Assembly: GCF_025642785.1 (NCBI RefSeq)
Contig: NZ_JANZKU010000019.1
Location: forward strand, 1 to 64,000
DNA: 64,000 nt
Reading direction: 5' to 3'
Origin: Pseudomonas sp. RIT-PI-AD
GTDB lineage: Bacteria > Pseudomonadota > Gammaproteobacteria > Pseudomonadales > Pseudomonadaceae
The translations under genes and the position numbers were made by a program. Under the pieces are notes generated by a model, which saw only the letters and a program-made list of their open reading frames with translations, made no database searches and had not been told where the DNA came from. Positions 1 through 9,565 of the stretch are shown one piece after another (position 1 is the stretch's first letter; each line of letters begins with the position of its first letter).

Positions 1-641
1 TGATGTAGCTGGCGTAGCCAGGGATGGCGCCGGCGCGGCCGGCTTTGCTCCAGTGGTGGACCAGGCTGCGGCTGGAGAGGCCCAGGGCCTGACGCAGGTT
101 GGGGTGGTCGGGCAGGCCGACGCCCTTGCGCACCAACGGGCCGAGGCTGGCGTCGAGCTGGCGCATCAGGTGCTGGCGCTCGGCGAAGAAGGCGTTGCCG
201 CGCAGGCTGCCGGCCTGGTCGAAGCTGCGCTGGTAGAGCTGCTCCAGGGCCTTGAGGGTATGGCCCAGGTCGTCGAGGTGCTTGCCGACCATCAGGGTGG
301 CGGTGCCGAGGGCGCCGGCGCCGTCCTGCAGGAAGGGTTCGATGAGGTCGCGGTTACGCACCAGGAAGCGCGCGTCGTCGTCGCTCATGGGCGCCAGGGC
401 GGCATCGACCTTGGCCGCCGCTTCCATCAGCAGGGCTTCCTGCAAGGTACACATGCGTTCGGGGGAGGCGCTCATCACCGCCATCTGCCCGGGCTTGGCC
501 CATTGGCTGAGGTGGGGGTTGAGGCTGCGGAATTTCTCCAGGGTCGGGGCCTGTGCCTCGGGCAGCAGCAGCCGTTCGAGGCTCTGGCGGGGCATGGGGT
601 CCTGGACGATGTAGAAACCGGGTTCGGCAGGCGTGTTCATG
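1..641 (-). CDS. Hypothetical protein, C-terminal part beyond the left edge
   Basis: The frame is open from ATG at 641 to the window edge, giving 213 residues with no stop. I do not recognise a catalytic domain. Residues about 28-60 read like a degenerate LysM-type segment (a FRSLNPHL stretch followed by PGQMAVM). They are followed by a long, mostly helical region rich in Leu, Ala and charged residues, and there is no signal peptide. Proteins of this build occur near type VI secretion or polymorphic-toxin loci in proteobacteria. That link is from memory and no such genes are visible here. The true 3' end and any toxin domain lie outside the window. Confidence 0.6.
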
Positions 642-951
642 ACGCCTTTCCTCTCCTCTTGCCTTCCATGAACGAATCGGCCGCGACTGTGGCACAGCCC
701 CTTCGCGCCCGACAACCGCGAAGCAGCGCTCGATCACAGGACGAACGACGGAGAGGCCGAAAACGTGATCGTAACCACAAAACAACAGCCAACGTTACCG
801 ACTCTTTCCGCCGCCCTGCGCCCATCGCATGGCGGAAAGGCGTCTCTCTCCACCGACGACCGCTGCGCGCTTCCTCGAGTCATGGAGCGGAAACACACGT
901 TACCCAAGGCTTTTCCCACAGGCGCGTTGCGCGCCGATAGGCCGCAGTGAC

Positions 952-1797
952 CTAGGGCGCGCCGAACACCTGTGTCCAGTAGATGCCGGCATCGCTGCGC
1001 GGATCGACCCCATAGGCGGCGCCCATCTCGGTGAAGGCCGGGTTCATCAGGTTGGCGCAATGGGCCGGGCTGGCCAGCCAGCCGTCGACGGTGCCGGTGG
1101 GCGAGCCCTCGCCAGCGGCGATGTTTTCGCCGAGGCGGCTCCAGGTGTAGCCGGCGCGCAGGGCGCGTTCCTCGGGCTGGCTGGCATCGCTGCCGCGGTG
1201 GGAGAAGAAGTTGCCGTTGGCCATGTCGCGGCTGTGGGCCAAGGCCGCTTCGCCGAGCAGCGCGTTCCAGGCCAGGGGTGGCGCCGCGGCGAAGGACTCG
1301 CGACCGCACTGGCGCGGCTGCGCCCGGGCTGCGTTGACCTGCTCCAGCACCGCCTGGCCCGCGGCTTGCCAGTCATCCAGCCCACCGGACAGCAGCGGTC
1401 GCGCCAGGACGATGCGCCAGTCGCTCGCGCTGCGCGACACGCCGATGTCGGTGTACTGCACGCCCAGCAGTTGGCGACAGAATTTCTGTTGCAGCGCGCC
1501 CATGGCCGCCTCGACGCTGTCGGGGCCGGACAGGCGCAGCAGGTGCAGCGCGGCCGCCTGGTAACCGGTCTGGCTCAACGCCTGCTGCAACGCACCGACG
1601 TCCGTCGCCGTCGGCGCGGACAAGCGCAGGTCGGCGGACAGCGGGCCGACCGCTTCCGGCTGCCCGGCGCAGCCTTGGGGGTCGGCGCGGTAGGCATTGA
1701 TCCGGTCGACGAGCTGCGCTTCCTCGGCGGCCCGGGCAACGCCCACGGCCAACAATCCCGCCAGCAGCAGGCTGAAATTCGTCAGGCATCGACGCAT
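952..1797 (-). CDS. Secreted CAP (SCP/PR1-like) family protein with two CAP-like halves
   Basis: A 281-residue protein. I chose ATG at 1797 because AAGGAG lies just upstream and the first 23 residues form a signal peptide ending VARA, although the frame stays open further upstream. Residues 150-281 form a CAP domain with the expected cavity residues: His188, His200, Glu224 (LGEN) and His246 (SPAHC). Residues 27-137 look like a second, eroded CAP copy: LVDRINAYRADP matches VLEQVNAARAQP, and YTDIGVS matches FTEMGAA. The eroded copy lacks the histidines. Bacterial CAP proteins are periplasmic or secreted; their substrates are mostly unknown. The gene stands alone, flanked downstream by the unknown edge protein and upstream by repeats. 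Confidence 0.85.
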   Translation of the reverse strand: MRRCLTNFSLLLAGLLAVGVARAAEEAQLVDRINAYRADPQGCAGQPEAVGPLSADLRLSAPTATDVGALQQALSQTGYQAAALHLLRLSGPDSVEAAMGALQQKFCRQLLGVQYTDIGVSRSASDWRIVLARPLLSGGLDDWQAAGQAVLEQVNAARAQPRQCGRESFAAAPPLAWNALLGEAALAHSRDMANGNFFSHRGSDASQPEERALRAGYTWSRLGENIAAGEGSPTGTVDGWLASPAHCANLMNPAFTEMGAAYGVDPRSDAGIYWTQVFGAP

Positions 1798-1952
1798 GGG
1801 TGACTCCTTCTCAACGAGCGGACCGCCATGATGCGCGAGCCCGCGGCCCTCTGCCACCGAACGGCCGCGCCGAGCACGGTGGCCGCTTCTGGAAAGCCCA
1901 TTAGACCAAAAGCGACTTGCTCGACACAGGACGGATAGGTCGTGAGTTCTGG

Positions 1953-1978
1953 GGTGGACCGCGAGCGGGTTATCCACC
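1953..1978. repeat. REP-like palindrome, degenerate copy
   Basis: The inverted repeat reads GGTGGACC-GCGAGC-GGGTTATCCACC. It belongs to the same family as the elements at 2039, 2118, 4531 and 4680. This copy has lost three bases from the left arm relative to GGTGGATAACC. Confidence 0.7.
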
Positions 1979-2038
1979 CCACGGTTCGATCCAAGAGAGA
2001 CGTGGCGGGCCATTTATGCGGCGATGCCTTGGCTTTGT

Positions 2039-2067
2039 GGTGGATAACCGCAAGCGGGTTATCCACC
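2039..2067. repeat. REP-like palindrome (type A)
   Basis: Near-perfect palindrome with arms GGTGGATAACC and GGTTATCCACC around a short G/C-rich centre, followed by CTACG. It is the same as the left half of the composite elements at 4531 and 4680. It lies in the spacer between the CAP gene and sotB (1798-2252). That spacer otherwise holds only related repeats. Confidence 0.8.
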
Positions 2068-2117
2068 CTACGACGACACGGCGGGTGAGCCACCTGTGCG
2101 TCTGCGTTCTGGCTTGT

Positions 2118-2181
2118 GGTGGATCCCCTGAGCGGGTGTCCACCCCGGACGTCGGGCGGATAACGCGCCAGCTTATCCGCC
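2118..2181. repeat. Composite REP pair (diverged type A plus type B)
   Basis: A diverged type A palindrome (GGTGGATCCC ... GTGTCCACC, 2118-2144) is followed by a type B palindrome with arms GGCGGATAA and TTATCCGCC (2155-2181). The A then B order matches the composite elements at 4531-4600 and 4680-4749. Confidence 0.7.
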
Positions 2182-2252
2182 GAGGGTCGAGGAGCTGGAT
2201 TGGGCCGAAGGGTCTCGGCGCCCTGGATCGAGGCGGCGAAGCTCCGGCTACC

Positions 2253-3443
2253 TCAGGTTCCGCTCGGCTTGGTTGGTGTGCCGAAGCGGTAGGCCGCGAC
2301 GCCGCACACCAGCAGCCCGATCACCGCCAGCGCGCCGCCGACGTTGCCGATGCTGGGCAATCCCAGGTGGAGGCTGACCAGGCTGCCCAGCAAGGCGCCG
2401 CCGCCGATGCCGACGTTGTAGAGGCCGGAGAACAGCGCCATCGCCACGTCGGTGGCATCCGACGCCAGGGCGAGAACTTTCGCCTGTAACGCCAGGCCGA
2501 AACACATGATGGCGATGCCCCAGGCCATGCCCAGCGCGCCGAGGGCCGTGGCGTTCCGCGCGGCCGGCAGCAGCCCGAGCAGGCACAGCGCCAGGGCGGC
2601 GATGGCGAACAGGGTGAAGCCGTTCGGGTAGCGCGCGCTGTAGCGGCTGAACAGCAGCGAGCCGAAGAGGCCGGCACCGCCGAACAGCAACAGCAGCACC
2701 GTGGTCATGTGTTCGCTGAGGTGCGCCACGGTTTTGGCGAAGGGCTCGATGTAGCTGTAGCCGGTGAACTGCGCGGTGATCACCAGCACCGTGAGGACGT
2801 AGATCGACACCAGCGCCGGGCGCTTGAGCAACATCGGCAGGCTCCTCAGCGAACCGGAGTTCTGGCTGGGCAGCAGGGGCAGGGTCTTGATCAGGCAGAG
2901 CAGGGTCAGCACGGACAACACCGCGACCGCCATGAAAGTGGTGCGCCAGCCCAGCGCTTCCCCCACCACGCGCCCCAGCGGGATGCCGAGGACCATGGCC
3001 AGCGAGGTGCCGGTCGCCAACAGCCCCAGGGCCTGCACCTGCTTGCCCGGCGGGGCCACGCGCACCGCCAGGGACGCGGTGATCGACCAGAACACCGCAT
3101 GGGCCAGGGCGATGCCGATCCGGCTCACCAGCAGCACGCCGAAACTCCAGGCCACCCAGGACAGCAGGTGGCTGACGATGAACAGCACGAAGATCCCGGT
3201 GAGCAGCCGCCGTCGCTCGACGTTGCGGGTCAGTTGCATCATCGGCAGCGAGGCCAGCGCCACCACCCAGGCGTAGATCGTCAGCATCAGGCCGACCCGG
3301 GGCGTCGGCATGTCGAAGCTCTGGCCGATGTCGCTCAACAAGGCGACCGGCACGAACTCAGTGGTGTTGAAGATAAAAGCGGCCAAGGCCAAGGCGACGA
3401 CGCTGAGCCAACTACCGGCCGGGGCATTCGAGGGTGTGTTCAT
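2253..3443 (-). CDS. sotB: Sugar efflux transporter, MFS family
   Basis: A 396-residue inner-membrane protein with about 12 hydrophobic segments and no signal peptide. The N-terminal stretch [18 protein letters not shown] and the cytoplasmic loop NVERRRLL are characteristic of the SotB/YdeA branch of drug:H+ antiporters. That branch exports arabinose and related sugars in enteric bacteria. The length matches the family (about 390-400). ATG at 3443 has only a weak ribosome site. The gene is monocistronic, preceded by an eroded nuclease gene on the other strand and followed by repeats. The substrate in this organism is inferred. Confidence 0.9.
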   Translation of the reverse strand: MNTPSNAPAGSWLSVVALALAAFIFNTTEFVPVALLSDIGQSFDMPTPRVGLMLTIYAWVVALASLPMMQLTRNVERRRLLTGIFVLFIVSHLLSWVAWSFGVLLVSRIGIALAHAVFWSITASLAVRVAPPGKQVQALGLLATGTSLAMVLGIPLGRVVGEALGWRTTFMAVAVLSVLTLLCLIKTLPLLPSQNSGSLRSLPMLLKRPALVSIYVLTVLVITAQFTGYSYIEPFAKTVAHLSEHMTTVLLLLFGGAGLFGSLLFSRYSARYPNGFTLFAIAALALCLLGLLPAARNATALGALGMAWGIAIMCFGLALQAKVLALASDATDVAMALFSGLYNVGIGGGALLGSLVSLHLGLPSIGNVGGALAVIGLLVCGVAAYRFGTPTKPSGT

Positions 3444-3659
3444 TTCAAGACTGTCTGAGGCTCGCGACCTGTTGCGACCGCAAGGCTATCGTCGCGTGCC
3501 GCGCACGGCAGGGACAGCCTGCGGAAAATTCGAAGAAGGCATCCCGGATGCAAGGGCACGCAGGAGCCGAAGTATCCGGCTCACGGCCGGGAAGACGACG
3601 GGCGCAACGGAGTGCGCGGTGAAGGGGCGATACGAAGGCGCGGATTCTACGCCTCGTCT

Positions 3660-4036
3660 CCACCGCTCTACAACGGAGCATCCGGCCATTTGTCGTTTGG
3701 GAGGGTCGAGCCTGGGCCAAGGTTGGCGAACGCTCCTTCGGCCCGGCCATTGGTCCCCTCCAGAGAGCCTTCACCCAAGAGGCCCGCGCCTTCGCCGACA
3801 GACGCCCCCTGCGCCTGATCGACGGCGAGCAATTGCAGCCATAAATCCGTGAAAGGCGTGCCGCCGCGCGCTCATCGGCGGCCCTCGTCGATACCGAAGC
3901 ATTGGCGCCCACATCTGCACGAGCCTCGCAGCCGGATCGCCCCATCCGCCACGCGCCCATGCTGCTGATTACTGCCAAGCGCGGGCCGGACACCGGCAAG
4001 GATTTCGGGGGCCGTTCGCACTACTCGGCACGCTAG
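3660..4036 (+). pseudogene. Relic of an Mrr-type restriction endonuclease with C4 zinc finger
   Basis: One frame still shows the C-terminal half of an Mrr-like nuclease. A stretch RAWAKVGERS (from about 3694) resembles the region after the catalytic QxK motif. The typical end of the domain follows: AFTQEARAFADRRPLRLIDGEQL at 3767-3835, given here only as AFTQEARAFA plus LRLIDGEQL. A TAA at 3842 interrupts the frame. Beyond it, in the same frame, comes a topoisomerase-type C4 finger: M-L-L-x-T-A-K-R-G-P, then D-F-x-G-x-S. All four expected cysteines read as Arg (CGC at 3938, CGC at 3947, CGT at 4013, CGC at 4031), and the usual Trp reads Gly. The N-terminal half and the conserved VVTSG strand are missing. 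The spacer 3444-4164 holds nothing else I can identify. Confidence 0.5.
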
Positions 4037-4164
4037 GCTATCGCCCGCTCGCCGCGCCGCGGGCCCCGTGCACTCATTCCGGCTAGTCGGCCCGGGCACT
4101 CTTTCTCTTGAACAACCGGACGATTCCGGTAGCCTCGTCGGCTCAATCATCGAGGAGTCACCCC

Positions 4165-4446
4165 ATGGCCAAAGCCACTGCCCGTCACATCCTGGTCGCC
4201 AGCGAAGCCAAGTGCAACGAACTCAAGGCCGCTATCGAAGGCGGCGCCGACTTCGCCCAGGTCGCCAAGGACAATTCCACCTGCCCGTCCAGCCGCCAGG
4301 GCGGCGACCTCGGTTCCTTCGGCCCGGGCCAGATGGTCAAGGAATTCGACACCGTGGTGTTCAGCGCGCCGCTCAACGTGGTACAGGGGCCGGTGAAGAC
4401 CCAGTTCGGCTACCACCTGCTGGAAGTCACCAGCCGCCAGGACTGA
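4165..4446 (+). CDS. ppiC: Peptidyl-prolyl cis-trans isomerase, small parvulin
   Basis: A 93-residue single-domain parvulin. It isomerises peptide bonds before proline, most likely in the cytoplasm because there is no signal peptide. Parvulin signatures are visible: RHILV near the N-terminus, GGDLGSFGPGQM in the middle, and TQFGYHLLEV at the end. The length equals E. coli PpiC (93). ATG at 4165 is preceded by GAGGAG at 4152. The gene is transcribed alone, with REP elements downstream. Confidence 0.95.
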   Translation: MAKATARHILVASEAKCNELKAAIEGGADFAQVAKDNSTCPSSRQGGDLGSFGPGQMVKEFDTVVFSAPLNVVQGPVKTQFGYHLLEVTSRQD

Positions 4447-4530
4447 TCCGTCCAGGCAACCGGCGCTCCCGGCAAGTCCGACGCGCCTCGGTGAGCACGT
4501 CGCGGGCGTTCAGCCCGGTGCCGACCTCGT

Positions 4531-4600
4531 GGTGGATAACCGCAAGCGGGTTATCCACCCTACGTTTCCCGTAGGGCGGATAACGCGAAGCTTATCCGCC
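4531..4600. repeat. BIME-like composite of two palindromes
   Basis: A type A palindrome (arms GGTGGATAACC and GGTTATCCACC, 4531-4559) is joined to a type B palindrome (arms GGCGGATAA and TTATCCGCC, 4575-4600). The small inverted repeat CTACG-TTTCC-CGTAG links them. It lies in the gene-free spacer 4447-4820. Confidence 0.85.
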
Positions 4601-4679
4601 AATGCTCGGAAGCCGATCGAGCACCGATATTGGCTTCCACGCAATGCCCGCTTCTCTGCACGCCCGTATCGACCTTCTT

Positions 4680-4749
4680 GGTGGATAACCGCGAGCGGGT
4701 TATCCACCCTACGTTTCCCGTAGGGTGGGTAACGCGAAGCTTATCCGCC
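4680..4749. repeat. BIME-like composite, second copy
   Basis: Same architecture as 4531-4600, nearly base for base: type A at 4680-4708, linker CTACG-TTTCC-CGTAG, then type B at 4724-4749 with one altered arm (GGGTGGGTAA). The two copies are 149 bp apart in the same orientation. I see no coding potential in 4447-4820. Confidence 0.85.
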
Positions 4750-4820
4750 GGTTCACGGGCGCCGAGGCTGAGGCGGCGCCCGCTGAACGGTGGGGGCGGC
4801 TCGCGCCAAGGGGGCCCGCC

Positions 4821-6767
4821 TCAGACCTTGAAGCGCGTCACCAGGGTTTGCAGCTGGGTGCCGAGGCGCGCCAGTTCTAGGGTAGAGGCGGCGGTCTGTT
4901 CGGAGCCGGTGGCGGACTGGTCGGCGATGTCGCGGACGTTGACCACGCTGCGGTTGATTTCCTCGGCGACGGCGCTCTGTTCCTCGGCGGCGGTGGCGAT
5001 CTGTTGGTTCATCTGCTGGATGTGCGAGACCGCCTGGTTGATCTCGGCGAGGGAGGCCTCGGTCTGGCGGGCGAATGCGACGGTCGTGTCGGTGCGTTCG
5101 CGGCTGCGTTCCATGAGCTGCGAGGCTTCCCCGGCGCCGGCCTGCAAGGCGGCGATCAGGCTTTCGATCTCCTGGGTGGAGCCCTGGGTGCGCTGCGCCA
5201 GGCTGCGCACTTCGTCGGCCACCACGGCGAACCCGCGGCCCTGTTCGCCGGCGCGCGCGGCCTCGATGGCGGCGTTGAGCGCCAGCAGGTTGGTCTGCTC
5301 GGCGACGTTCTTGATCACGTCGACCACGCTGCCGATCTTCTCGCTCTCCTGGGTCAGGCGCACCATGGCCTCGCCCAACTGGTCGATGTCCTGGGCCAGC
5401 ACCTGGGTCTGCCGCACGCTGTCGCCGACCACCGCGCTGCCGCGACGGGCCTTGTCGTCGGCGGCCTGGGCGGCACGGGACGCCTCCTCGGCGTTGCGCG
5501 CGACTTCCTGCACGGTGGAGGCCATTTCGTTCATCGCGGTGGCCACCTGGTCCACCTCGCTGCGCTGCTGGCTCACCCCGGCGCTGGTTTGCCCGCTGAC
5601 GGCGGACAAGGCTTCGGCGGCGGTGCTGAGCTGGGTGACGCCATGGGTGATGCCACCCACCAGTTCGCGCAGGTTGCGCGACATCTCCTGCATGCTGCGT
5701 TGCAGCAGGCCGAGCTCGTCGCGGCGGTCGCTGTGGATGTCGCCGGTGAGATCGCCGGCAGCGACCCGCCGTACCCGCTCCACGGTCTGGCGCAGCGGCG
5801 GGACGATCTGCCGGTGGGCGATGAAGGCGGCGAGGATGCCGAGGATCAGCGCGAGGACGGACACCGCCGCCAGTTCCAGCTCGGCCTGCTGCCGCCGCTC
5901 TTCCGCGCCTTTCAACTGGTCCGCGGTGAGGGCCTGGAGCATGCCGACGTTTTGGTTGGTGGTGGCGATCAGGTCCTGGCCGCGGGCCTGCAACTGCTGG
6001 TCCTGCTGGAAGATGGTCTGCAACAGGGTCCGGTAGCCGTCGACCGCCTGGGCGGCGGCGTCGAGGTCGCCGCCGTAGGGGGCCGGCAGGCTGGCCCGCG
6101 CCGCCTGGGTGGCGCTCGCCAGCTTGTCCAGGCTGGCGAGGATCGCCTGGGCGTTGTCCGGGCTCGGCAGCGACAGGTAAGGCAGGTTCAGCAACCGTGC
6201 CTCGGTCACCAGGCCCTGGAGCTGGGTGGCGGTGGCCAGCGCCTGCACGCTGTCGGCGTCCGGCGCCTGCCGTGCCTGTTCGAGGCTCTTCGCCAGCAGG
6301 GCGGCGAAGGTGGCGCTCATCTGGTCGGCGATCCGCACCATCGGCTTGCGCGCGTCGGCGCTGGCCTGCCGGGCCTTCACCTGGGCGTTAAAGCCGTCGT
6401 GGTGGGCGTCCACGCTTACCTTCAGGCGCTTGAGCAGGTCGACGCTGACCGGGCGCACCAGCCGTAACAGGCCCTCGTCGATCTTCTCGTCCATCTGCCG
6501 CGCCGCCTCGGCCTGCAGCGCGAGGGCCGCCGGGTCGCCGCCGCTGGCGTAGGTCACTTCGTAGAGGCGCATCTCCAGGCCATGGTTGAGGATGGTGGAG
6601 GTCAGTTGGGTCTTGCTCAGCTGGGCGCTCAATTGCGCGGCGCTGAAGGCGCCGATGGCGGCGACCAGCAGCAAGGCCAGGAGGATGAAGCCGAAGCCGA
6701 AGCCGAGCTTCTTGCCAACGGACAGGTTGTTGAGCCAGCTGGCGCGATCGGTGTGGGACTGTTTCAT
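4821..6767 (-). CDS. Methyl-accepting chemotaxis protein
   Basis: A 648-residue transmembrane chemoreceptor. TM1 spans about residues 21-43. A periplasmic, almost entirely helical sensor of about 250 residues follows, then TM2, a HAMP domain ([12 protein letters not shown]) and a cytoplasmic signalling domain. The highly conserved hairpin tip [16 protein letters not shown] is present. The sensor length and helical content fit the HBM (helical bimodular) type, which binds organic acids in Pseudomonas; this is inference. There is no C-terminal pentapeptide for CheR binding. I chose ATG at 6767 (MKQSHTDR) because upstream residues are unrelated to the family. No che genes are adjacent, as is usual for Pseudomonas receptors. 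Confidence 0.93.
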   Translation of the reverse strand: MKQSHTDRASWLNNLSVGKKLGFGFGFILLALLLVAAIGAFSAAQLSAQLSKTQLTSTILNHGLEMRLYEVTYASGGDPAALALQAEAARQMDEKIDEGLLRLVRPVSVDLLKRLKVSVDAHHDGFNAQVKARQASADARKPMVRIADQMSATFAALLAKSLEQARQAPDADSVQALATATQLQGLVTEARLLNLPYLSLPSPDNAQAILASLDKLASATQAARASLPAPYGGDLDAAAQAVDGYRTLLQTIFQQDQQLQARGQDLIATTNQNVGMLQALTADQLKGAEERRQQAELELAAVSVLALILGILAAFIAHRQIVPPLRQTVERVRRVAAGDLTGDIHSDRRDELGLLQRSMQEMSRNLRELVGGITHGVTQLSTAAEALSAVSGQTSAGVSQQRSEVDQVATAMNEMASTVQEVARNAEEASRAAQAADDKARRGSAVVGDSVRQTQVLAQDIDQLGEAMVRLTQESEKIGSVVDVIKNVAEQTNLLALNAAIEAARAGEQGRGFAVVADEVRSLAQRTQGSTQEIESLIAALQAGAGEASQLMERSRERTDTTVAFARQTEASLAEINQAVSHIQQMNQQIATAAEEQSAVAEEINRSVVNVRDIADQSATGSEQTAASTLELARLGTQLQTLVTRFKV

Positions 6768-6989
6768 GAGGTACCCGAGAGAGGAAACCGATCCTTGGCG
6801 TGAATGGTGAGCATGCGATTGCATTATCGGGCAAAAGTGCGAGGAATTTGATGGCAAAAAGCCGCCAGACCTTGACGCGGATCAGCCTATCCCGGGGTGA
6901 TCGCCGCAGGGTGTCGGCCGGAGGTGTTTCCGGCACGCGCGAAGCGACTAGAATCCGCAGCTCGATTCCCCACCCGCAAGAGAACCCCC

Positions 6990-7691
6990 ATGGGCGCACA
7001 GTGGAAAGCCAAACACAAAGAAGCCGCCGCGAATGCCAAAGGCCGCGTTTTCGGTAAGTTGTCCAAGGAAATCATGATCGCCGCGCGCGCCGGCGCCGAC
7101 CCGGACATGAACCCGCGCCTGCGCCTGGTGGTGGAACAGGCGAAGAAAGCCTCGATGCCACGCGAGACCCTCGAGCGCGCGATCAAGAAAGGCGCCGGCC
7201 TGCTCGGCGAGGCGGTGCAGTTCGAGCGCACCACCTACGAAGGCTTCACCCCGCACCGGGTGCCGGTGATCGTCGAGTGCCTGACCGACAACATCAACCG
7301 CACCGTGGCGGAGATCCGCGTGCTGTTCCGCAAGGGCCAACTGGGCGCTTCCGGCTCGGTGACCTGGGACTTCGACTACCTGGGCATGGTCGAGGCCGCG
7401 CCCGCCGCGGCGGATGCCGATCCCGAGCTGGCCGCCATCGAAGCCGGCGCCCAGGACTTCGAGCCCGCGGAAAACGGCGCCACCCTGTTCCTCTGCGACG
7501 CCACCGACATGGACACCGTGTGCCGGGCCCTGCCGGCCCAGGGGTTCACCGTGCAATCCGCGCAACTGGGCTACCGGCCGAAGAACCCGGTGACCCTGGG
7601 CGAGGCGGAGCTGGAGGAGGTCGAAGCCTTCCTCGACGCCCTGGATGCCCACGACGACGTGCAGAACGTCTACGTCGGGCTGGCCGGCTAA
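6990..7691 (+). CDS. YebC/PmpR-family protein, short (YeeN-like) form
   Basis: A 233-residue cytoplasmic protein. Family signatures are clear: the N-terminal [20 protein letters not shown] segment, the central [13 protein letters not shown], and [20 protein letters not shown] followed by NRT. The missing HNIKHKK-type start and the length (about 235) fit the YeeN branch rather than canonical YebC/PmpR (about 248). Members were described as transcription regulators. Recent work on YebC-type proteins indicates a role at ribosomes stalled on prolines; which applies to this branch is not known. It is monocistronic, 100 bp ahead of yajD on the same strand. Confidence 0.92.
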   Translation: MGAQWKAKHKEAAANAKGRVFGKLSKEIMIAARAGADPDMNPRLRLVVEQAKKASMPRETLERAIKKGAGLLGEAVQFERTTYEGFTPHRVPVIVECLTDNINRTVAEIRVLFRKGQLGASGSVTWDFDYLGMVEAAPAAADADPELAAIEAGAQDFEPAENGATLFLCDATDMDTVCRALPAQGFTVQSAQLGYRPKNPVTLGEAELEEVEAFLDALDAHDDVQNVYVGLAG

Positions 7692-7790
7692 GCCCGGCGG
7701 CGGACGGATGGCGAGGCGGCCGGATGGACCCTCTCGCCGCCGCCGCTTAGGCTGTCACCCTCGCCTCTCTCGTCAGCACAGGCCTTCTCC

Positions 7791-8132
7791 ATGAGCACGA
7801 ACAAGCCTTCCACCCCCTACAGCCAGCGCGAACAGGGCTATCGCGAAAAGGCGTTGAAGATGTACCCCTGGGTCTGCGGCCGTTGCGCCCGCGAGTTCTC
7901 CGGCAAACGCCTCAGCGAACTGACCGTGCACCACAAGGACCACAACCACGACAACAACCCGGAAGACGGCTCCAACTGGGAGCTGCTCTGCCTGTACTGC
8001 CACGACAACGAGCACTCGCGCTACACCGACAACCAGTATTTCGCCGAGGCCACGCCCGGCGGCGACCAGGGCCCGAAGACCACCTTCAAGGGCCTGGCCG
8101 GGCTGGCCGACCTGCTGAAGAAGCAGGAGTGA
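7791..8132 (+). CDS. yajD: YajD-family HNH nuclease
   Basis: A 113-residue cytoplasmic protein with an HNH fold. It has a zinc knuckle CGRC near residue 28 paired with CLYC, the HNH core TVHHKDHNHDNN, and then NWELLCLYCHDNEH. The length matches E. coli YajD (115). The family is a predicted metal-dependent endonuclease; its natural substrate is unknown. There is no strong ribosome-binding site before ATG 7791. The gene converges with the membrane-protein gene at 8296. Confidence 0.92.
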   Translation: MSTNKPSTPYSQREQGYREKALKMYPWVCGRCAREFSGKRLSELTVHHKDHNHDNNPEDGSNWELLCLYCHDNEHSRYTDNQYFAEATPGGDQGPKTTFKGLAGLADLLKKQE

Positions 8133-8295
8133 GCCGGCGGCGCGAAGCAGCGCCAAGCCAAGGGGCGGCTCGGGTCGCGTAGGCGCCCGCGCATGGCGCG
8201 TATCCGATTCGCGCGCCCTCTGCGGCCAATCTCCGGCCCGATCCGACAACGGGTTGCAACCTCCCCGGCGACGGGATTTGCCGCCTGCGTGGGCC

Positions 8296-9552
8296 CTAGA
8301 GCGGCGCCGCGAACAGGCACACCCGTTCCTGCCGCAGCACGCGCGGTGGCCGGGTCAAGGCGCGTACCGACACACAGGTCCCCGTCGCTGGGCGCCCTTC
8401 GACGGCCGGCGTCGGCGGGGTTTCCGGCACGGGTAGCAGGGTGAAATCCGCCTCGCGAATCGCCAGGCAAGTCGAGGACAGGTCCGGCCAGCGCCTCAGG
8501 CGGACCTCGCGCAACGCCGCCGGGCAGAGCAGGTTCATGGTGCCGAAGCGGTACTGGCGGAACGCCTCGATCCGCGTGCGCCCGCCATCCTCGTCGCGGC
8601 TCTGCGCCCGCCAGCCGCGGCCGGCGAAGGTCGACGGCGGATAGCGCGGGCTGATCAGGTAAGTGGAAGGCTCCGTCTCGCGCAGGTGGACGACCCGCGC
8701 CGCCGCGTAGGTGAGCACGCCGAAGAACGGCAACGACAACAGGAAGAACAGCGCCACGCAGAGGCCCAGTGCCAGGGCGCCATGGCGGAGCTTGCGCAGC
8801 GTATCGCCCCGGGTCAGGTGGAACGCCAGGGTCGGGGTCGCCGCCAGCAGCATCGACACCAGGCAGATGGCCAGGGCCTTCAGCAGGTCCCAGTCGGTGT
8901 CGCCGCCGCGATAGGCGTCGATCGCGAAGGCAGCGGGAAAGACCCCCGCCAGCACCGCCAACGTCAGCATGGCGCTGGCCGACAGGATGAAACCCAGCAG
9001 GTCGCCCCCGCGTACCCGGTGGCCGCGCGGCGCCAGAGGCTCGCCGAGCGCCCGGCGGAATGCCGGGTACCCGACACAGAGCAGGCCGGTGGCGAGCGAA
9101 ACCCAGGCGAACAGCAGCGGAAAGACCCAGTAAACCCGCTCCAGCGGGATGATCCAGGCGGCCGCCAGCAACAGCGCAAAGCCCGAGGCGACGATCCGGT
9201 AGGCATGGCTGGCGAGCAGCCGCCGCGCCGCCTCGTCCGAGGGCCGCTGGGCCAGGAACAAGGCGAGGATCAGCGAGGGCGCCAGCAGGCACGCCAGCGC
9301 CGCCAAGGCGATCAGGGCCACCGCGAACAGCCAGGCGAACAGCGCCGGGCCCAGGCTCAAGGACGGCATGAACAGGTCCGGGCGGCCGATCGCCTGCAAA
9401 TAGGCGAACAGCGCGAGGAAGCCGCTACCGGAGCAGAACAGGAACAACACCGAGCCGATCAGCTTGGCGTAACGGTTCAATCGCGCGGCGCCACGCGCCA
9501 GCCAGGCACGCAGGGCGTCGCGGCCGGCCGGGTCGAGCGCTTGGCGAGTCAT
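8296..9552 (-). CDS. Polytopic membrane protein of unknown function
   Basis: A 418-residue protein with about seven hydrophobic segments in the first 260 residues, including LIGSVLFLFCSGSGFLALFA and ALFAWLFAVALIALAALA. A soluble C-terminal region of roughly 150 residues containing paired Arg/Tyr-rich stretches follows. I recognise no family. It starts 13 bp after the dgt stop codon on the same strand, so it is probably the second gene of a dgt operon. The C-terminal part may be periplasmic or extracytoplasmic. Any link to nucleotide metabolism is only positional. Confidence 0.7.
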   Translation of the reverse strand: MTRQALDPAGRDALRAWLARGAARLNRYAKLIGSVLFLFCSGSGFLALFAYLQAIGRPDLFMPSLSLGPALFAWLFAVALIALAALACLLAPSLILALFLAQRPSDEAARRLLASHAYRIVASGFALLLAAAWIIPLERVYWVFPLLFAWVSLATGLLCVGYPAFRRALGEPLAPRGHRVRGGDLLGFILSASAMLTLAVLAGVFPAAFAIDAYRGGDTDWDLLKALAICLVSMLLAATPTLAFHLTRGDTLRKLRHGALALGLCVALFFLLSLPFFGVLTYAAARVVHLRETEPSTYLISPRYPPSTFAGRGWRAQSRDEDGGRTRIEAFRQYRFGTMNLLCPAALREVRLRRWPDLSSTCLAIREADFTLLPVPETPPTPAVEGRPATGTCVSVRALTRPPRVLRQERVCLFAAPL

Positions 9553-9565
9553 CCGCGGGGCACCG

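Noticed and set aside
1953-4749. Chromosomal origin or DnaA box cluster
   Set aside because: Near-DnaA boxes are parts of dispersed palindromes; there is no A/T-rich unwinding region and no dnaA, rpmH or gidA nearby.
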